Shown here in pieces: positions 58,728-64,000 of a DNA stretch of 64,000 bases (position 1 is the stretch's first letter; each line of letters begins with the position of its first letter). This stretch comes from Triplophysa rosa (Eukaryota > Chordata > Actinopteri > Cypriniformes > Nemacheilidae): positions 33,717,831 through 33,781,830 of the forward strand of contig NC_079890.1 of the NCBI RefSeq assembly GCF_024868665.1, in the 5' to 3' direction. The notes below the pieces were generated by a model. It did not search any database and was not told where the DNA came from. It saw nothing but the letters and a program-made list of their open reading frames with translations. A program made the position numbers and the translations under genes.

Positions 58728-60074
58728 CTGGATGGAGATGGGAGGGGCCCACTGACAGACACACTCTCACATCCCAGTCCCCCCACAGCAAGCCTGCATA
58801 CACTCCCTTTCAGACGTATCACCCAATAAGATGTGTAAAAAAAGATAGAGAAAACGAAACTGAAAATTTTGATTAAATACTTCTGGGAAAGGCTGGCAAC
58901 TGCCAAGCTGGGAAATTCTTTGTCATTATTTTGCATCATATTGATCGTGCTGATTTACACCTGTCTGTTTTTGTCCATGTAAGGATTGAAGAGTGCTTAT
59001 TCTTGGATATGTCAGCAGAGGTAACAGTGTACCGTGAAATTTTGGGGCGAATGCCAAATGGCCTTCACCTAGTGAAATGTTTGCATGTAGAGTAGATCAA
59101 AAGAAAACTCATTTGATCATGAAATCCTGTCTTTCTGTTTTAATTTTTTTTTCTAATATTACTGGAGTAAAATGTAAATTAACATAAGAGAACACAGTAG
59201 CAGACAACAATTCGTATATTCAATAATTCGAACAATACATAACAATGTAATCAATAATTTATCCTTATATGGAGAGTCGAGGATTGCACAATCATGAAAA
59301 CAATGACACCATTGAGTTGTTTGCTTCTCGGTCCATATATGGAAAATATTGTTTGCTAAACTGATATGTCATGACCATCAGAAAGACTACTGATATTTGA
59401 TCAGTTATGATGAGGGTAACTGGATAGGTCGGTTTTAAGTCTCTCTCTCTCTCTCTGTGTCTCTGTCTAAATTTCAGGTGTGCTATAGTGCCAATGAGTC
59501 ACTGGGGAACACTGAAGTCAATGAGTGTTCACTTAAAGTGGCAATTTCACACTGGCATTTACAACTGAAACATTCCTCATTTTTTCCATACTACAGGGTA
59601 CCATGCCAATTCCCAATTGTGTGATCCAAACAGGATGTTATGCTTGCATGTTTTTAGATATGACTACAAGGTAACACACACCCTGGTGTTCTTTAAACAT
59701 TTAAAAAAGTATTGTGGAGTACAATGTAAAAATAGTTATATAAGTTTATAAAAGCTTATAAAAAAATTATATGCTATGTTTGCCTTTAACAAATGCATGT
59801 AAATGGCAATATTAATACTAACTATCTTTCAAAGCTAAGAAAAAAATGTGTTGCTCTTGTTATTATCATTATTACACTTATTGCAATTATTACTATTAAT
59901 ACAAATTATCTAACAGCTTTAAAGGTATTCCGATTGGCTACTTTAAAATCACGTTCAAGTATTCGTGTAAAAAACGTTAAACTGTATATGAAGCATAATA
60001 CAAAATAAAAAGAATTCCTTCATTTTGTCCCAGCATAAGAAAAATCTTTACGAATTTTTATTCACGTCAAATGT
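58728..60074. other. adm-sbf2 intergenic region
   Basis: Head-to-head spacing of about 1.4 kb between the two start regions. Short (ct)n at 59441-59463; otherwise nothing recognised. Confidence 0.45.
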
Positions 60075-60258
60075 GAAGATATTTCACGACGTGGTCATTC
60101 TGTACAGAGTTTGGAAGTGAACGCGCGACCCACGCCCATGCACCGACAGCTGCCAGTCCGCGCATGCGCACTGGCTCACTCTGTGTCAAACATGGCTGTG
60201 CTTTTGAAGAAAGAATAATGCTGAATTGTGTTGCAGAATTTCGCCAAAAGAGGAAATC
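60075..60258 (+). promoter_or_regulatory. sbf2: Probable sbf2 core promoter and 5' UTR
   Basis: CpG-enriched relative to the flanks, with the NRF1-type site. An earlier ATG at 60191 opens a short frame (MAVLLKKE, then stop), a possible upstream ORF 68 bp before the main ATG. Confidence 0.45.
60160..60170 (+). promoter_or_regulatory. sbf2: NRF1-type palindromic site upstream of sbf2
   Basis: GCGCATGCGCA about 90 bp before the sbf2 ATG in a CpG-richer stretch without a TATA box. It matches the NRF1 consensus (recalled), typical of housekeeping promoters. Confidence 0.6.
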
Positions 60259-60313
60259 ATGGCACGACTGGCTGATTATTTCACAGTTGTGGGATACGAT
60301 CATGATAAATCCG
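60259..60313 (+). CDS. sbf2: sbf2 (mtmr13) coding exon 1, gene continues off the right edge
   Basis: ATG at 60259 opens MARLADYFTVVGYDHDKS and ends at donor g|gtaaga in phase 1. This is the start of the DENN-domain pseudophosphatase SBF2/MTMR13 (human MARLADYFIVVGYDHEKPG, recalled), a Rab guanine-nucleotide exchange factor and myotubularin partner linked to CMT4B2 neuropathy. No later exon is seen up to 64000, so about 3.7 kb of intron 1 is present. SBF1 starts similarly, but synteny with adm and ampd3 fixes sbf2. Confidence 0.9.
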
Positions 60314-61185
60314 GTAAGATGCTGTGCGGATGTGAAGAATGCTGTGATTTATTCAGGTCGTCACTGCTGTTGTGTTAGCAAACTACTGCAATACAATAGT
60401 GCTGCTGTGTTTAAAGAGATTAAAGGGGTTGCTTTCACTTTTTTTCACGTGCAGATATTGTAGACGGTATAGGAGTTTTGCAGTCAATTTTTGGAGAGTT
60501 GCTGTCACGTCAGTGTTTAACGTAACGTTATCAGTGGGATTTTAAAAGGAACGCTGGCTTTGATGGTGTGGTCTTTTTGCTTTTGTTGTAAACATGTTTA
60601 TATTACAGTTTTTTATCTATCAAAATGATTTTGTGTGATATGTGTGAGTTCTAAGATATTTTAACGGGTCGTTCTCAGTACACACCCACTGTATATCTAA
60701 ACGTGTAGATGTAAACAATAGGAAAGAAAATAAAGCGCGAGAGACTCACGGTTACTTGTAACATTGTATTACGACGACATTGATTTACAAACCACGCGCA
60801 TTGATCTCTTAATAGACTGTTTTGCAGTATTGATTTCCACAGTTAGCCGTGAGGTTTGGGTCAGTTGTGAACTGGTTCGGATGCTTTGTGTGTGCGTGTC
60901 TTCCTGTGTTGTGGAAAGCGGATGCAGAGGAAACGGGACTAACGTGTCCATTGCTCTCATTTACTGCACATTATCATGTTTACGTCCATAAGTGGTGAAG
61001 GAGTGAAATGGGTCACCTGGCAACCCCCTCCTATGAACCGTTGCCTATGCGAGAAGTAATGTTTAATATCACATCAGTTTCTACTGATGTAATAATGACG
61101 ATGAAACTTGGAATTTAGACCCATGAATGGGAGAAGAGAGCATATTTGGTATTTTGCTTGGATCTGATAAACTTTACATGTATAT
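60314..61185. other. sbf2: sbf2 intron 1, nothing recognised
   Basis: No second sbf2 exon found. Confidence 0.45.
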
Positions 61186-61261
61186 ATTTCGCAGACACTT
61201 TTATCCAATCCAATTACAGTACATACAAAATATTTCCTGGGATGAACCCATTACATTTCCA

Positions 61262-62489
61262 CAGGGCCGGCCCAAGCCTTTACGGGGCCCTAAGCAGAAT
61301 TTTATTTAGGGGTCCCCCTGTGCCCCCAATACAATCGACTGTTGTCAATGTTTGATGTTTGAATGTTTGCACGCACACTTTAAATCTAACACACCTAATT
61401 CTATTAGTTGTAGCTTTGTTTGGGATGTAGGCATGTCATTAAAACAAAAACACATTGCATTACAACCTTGCATTACAAGTGTATTGTGATTGCCAAAACA
61501 TTTGAAAATTTAATTACTTCCAAGTGTACGTGAGCTGTCCCTTTAAATTTTAAGCACAGACCATACAAATGTAGTGGAATTTATTGTTCAATGCATTTAA
61601 CTATTTGCAAAGATTTTATTTTTAAAAAATTGTTTTGTATTTATTTAAAACACAACCTAAAAAAAAACTTTTAAAGCCAAACAGCCATTGAGGAAGATTT
61701 AATTTGAATTAGTTGTATTTAGTTTATTTACTTGAAATTAATTTACAATATGCATACAATTATTCTTTACCTTATTTCAAATAAAACGCTGAATTGACAG
61801 ATAATTATAAATTACATGAACGTACGAATTACGTAAATTTTTCATATGATTCAGCATTTTGTCGTTTGCATCAGTGAATACTGTCTGATGTTCAACATTT
61901 CTATCGTTAAACACTAAACATTTACATTCATGCATTTGGCAGACGCTTTTATCCAAAGCGACTTACATTGCATTATATTATACATTTTGTTTCTGACTAT
62001 ATGTGCAATCCCCTGGGATCGAACCCGTGATCTTGGCATTGCTAGTGCCATGCTCTAATCACTGAGCCACAGGAAAGCTGCAGTTGTCAAATATTTAATG
62101 TTTTTAGTCACTTACAGTATGTCGTGTGTTGCACAGCACTCTTTCAACTTTAAAATGAAGCGTCTTGCTGAACAGCTGAAGACGTGACAGTATCTCCGTC
62201 TTCTTTGATTTGATTGGTCACTGCTCGGCTCTGTAACCAGTAACACCCGTCTCCTTTCATTTGATTGGCCACCTCACTTATTTTGATATTGAAATGTTGC
62301 GTTTAGTCAGATATTTCACAAATTTTGACAAACACTGAAAAAATAGTGGGTACGGCCCTACGTGAGAACATGGATGTGTGTCGTGAATATATCACAAAAA
62401 AGCTGTAATTGCATGTGCTCTCGGGGCCCCCAAGTGGCAGGGAGGCCCTAAGCAGCCGCTTAGTTCGCTTATAGGGAGGGCCGGCTCTG
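61262..62489. mobile_element. Non-autonomous hAT element, 1228 bp
   Basis: Ends CAGGGCCGGCCC / GGGCCGGCTCTG with a perfect 8-bp duplication catttcca (61254-61261 and 62490-62497). It carries a second SINE inside. Confidence 0.92.
61921..62085 (-). mobile_element. SINE inside the hAT element
   Basis: Tail ttggcagacgcttttatcca, B box reverse complement gggatcgaac and A box region tgagccacagg. Nearly full length. Confidence 0.85.
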
Positions 62490-62560
62490 CATTTCCATTT
62501 ATAACCCAATGTTCTACTTATTGAGCTACAGGAACACTGCAAAGTGTTTGGAGCTTGCAA

Positions 62561-64000
62561 AGTCATGTGTTCAATAGTGACCGCACATGGACTGATCAAA
62601 TGTTAAAAAAACAACCGGTACATTTTCCTAATATTTCTCTTTTTATAAAATAAATCCATATGTGCTGAGAGATTAAAAGGCAGAATGCCTCAGTTGGGCA
62701 CAGTCATTTATAGAGACATGAGTCCTATAAATCCTATTTCAGTGATATCGGTCAGGTAATAAGGACACTTCATCTAAGATAGTCCGTATAAAAACGTTTC
62801 CAGCGCCTTTACCATACAGCCGGTTAGCTTTGTAAGTGTCAGCCCAACTTAAAGCATTACCAGTGTCCTTCTGTTCACTGATAGGACATCTGTGTGTGAT
62901 TCGGATGATTCTTGGTCTTTGCGATATATCAAAATGACTGAGGGCTTTCTTTCAATAATTCAGCCGCTTGTGCATCAGATAAACTTGGCTTTCTTTTAGG
63001 TTGTATACTGTCGCCTCTGTCGCTAGTGGCAAATGCTGATATGAATAGATAACCAGCTTCCCCCCCCCCCCCTTTAAACATATACAAGTTGCCAACGCAT
63101 AAAAGTCCGTCTTGTGCAGGGTAACTCAGTGTTCTTGGCATCTGTGGGGGGGGTAACGAATGAAGAGGCAACTCACATTCTTAATTTAGAGGGTGTTTCT
63201 TTGAGCGCTTTTCTTTGAAGCTTTGTCAGATCATTGAGTTGCTTTTCACCTGCATACAAAGTTATAGTGTTTGTAACCATTTGGAGAGAGTCGATTATTT
63301 CTCCATGCCTCGTTCCACGGTTTAGTATATTCTTATGTTCCAGCCCATTTGTCTAATATAAATTAGACTTACTATATTTTTGCAGGAGCAAACATTTAAA
63401 ACCACATTTGAATTTCGTTTTCCTTAATACTGCACAAACTGTCAAGTATTTTACTGTTATGGGTTGTAAATGCACTACGGATAGTAATTTGCCAAATAAA
63501 ACCAAAAAACTTGATTGCTTGTGCCACATTGTAAATCCACTAAAATAAGATAAAATAGCAACAAAAGCCTTGCGTTTTGTTTTGCTGGACAAGATCCTGA
63601 ATTGATTAAAACCTGCTTGCTGATAAATGAATTACATAATGTAAGTAAAACCTGGTGTGGGACACTAAATATATTATGAGCAAAACAGGATGATTTCAAG
63701 TGTTTCCATATGCAGATTTTTCTTCCGTCTGTGTTTTTTGCTTGGCAGCTTTAAGCCCTTGAGAATGGAGGCATGTAATGATAGATTTGATAGATTTATC
63801 ATAAATCTTCCAGTTTCTGATGAGTTTGTCCATGTGTTGTAGTTCTGAAACAATTTAGATTGTGCTGTTACTGGATAGTAATCTTTTCTTGGCTTTTCAG
63901 GTTTAAATAATTGGACGGCTGTAGTGTCTAAATATGATTTTTCAAGACACGGCTTCTTTCCAGAACGTTCCACAGGAATATGATACACATACACTTTTAA
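62561..64000. other. sbf2: sbf2 intron 1 continued, nothing recognised
   Basis: C-run at 63061-63072; no exon or clear element. Confidence 0.4.

Larger units (their letters stand above)
61186..62560 (-). mobile_element. SINE split by a hAT element
   Basis: The tail part at 61186-61261 (cgcagacacttttatccaat) and the head part at 62490-62560 (tgagctacaggaacac) form one minus-strand SINE interrupted by 61262-62489. Confidence 0.8.

Overview
This window is vertebrate nuclear DNA, almost certainly from a teleost and most likely a cyprinid-like fish. Genes are split into many short exons with GT-AG introns. The introns are full of fish-type repeats: hAT, Tc1/mariner, TTAA-flanked and PIF/Harbinger-type elements, an L2-like LINE, tRNA-derived SINEs, LTR elements and microsatellites. 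All annotations come from reading splice signals, reading frames and remembered family features; no search was run.

Five protein-coding genes are present. (1) irag1 (mrvi1), + strand, 3552-29055: twenty coding exons forming one 872-codon frame plus stop, running from an internal exon (the 5' end lies off the left edge) to a C-terminal membrane anchor and 3' UTR. (2) lyve1, + strand, 31330-33711: six exons, 275 aa, a Link-module hyaluronan receptor. (3) ampd3, - strand, 48853 down to 35613: fifteen coding exons, 765 aa, AMP deaminase 3, with a candidate distal alternative first exon at 50230-50302. (4) adm, - strand, 58122 down to 57339: three coding exons, 171-aa preproadrenomedullin with a TATA box and a separate non-coding first exon. 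(5) sbf2 (mtmr13), + strand: only coding exon 1 (60259-60313) and the start of intron 1 reach the window. The order and relative orientation match the human 11p15.4 block SBF2-ADM-AMPD3-(RNF141)-LYVE1-IRAG1 as I remember it, with rnf141 not seen between ampd3 and lyve1.

Between and inside the genes the window is a record of nested transposition. Several insertions can be delimited to the base by target-site duplications: hAT elements at 380-517, 20941-22678, 38287-39388 and 61262-62489 (8-bp duplications), TTAA elements at 2441-3001, 13316-13876 and 14076-14622, a Tc1-type element at 52335-53038, a Harbinger-type MITE in the irag1 3' UTR, and an LTR-like element with inverted arms (43284-44331) inside an L2-like LINE, itself inside a MITE in ampd3 intron 4. 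Two LTR retroelements (4355-6466 and 23699-24963) carry expanded Pro-rich coding minisatellites.

The genes do not form an operon or a shared pathway. Biologically they lean toward vascular and circulatory biology (NO/cGMP calcium control, lymphatic endothelium, a vasodilator peptide, purine nucleotide balance), but the grouping is conserved synteny rather than a functional cassette. I found no CRISPR array, no functional tRNA or rRNA gene, and no convincing new biological system. The items most worth checking are the alternative ampd3 start, the duplicated splice acceptor and NAGNAG acceptor in irag1, and the rearranged LTR elements.
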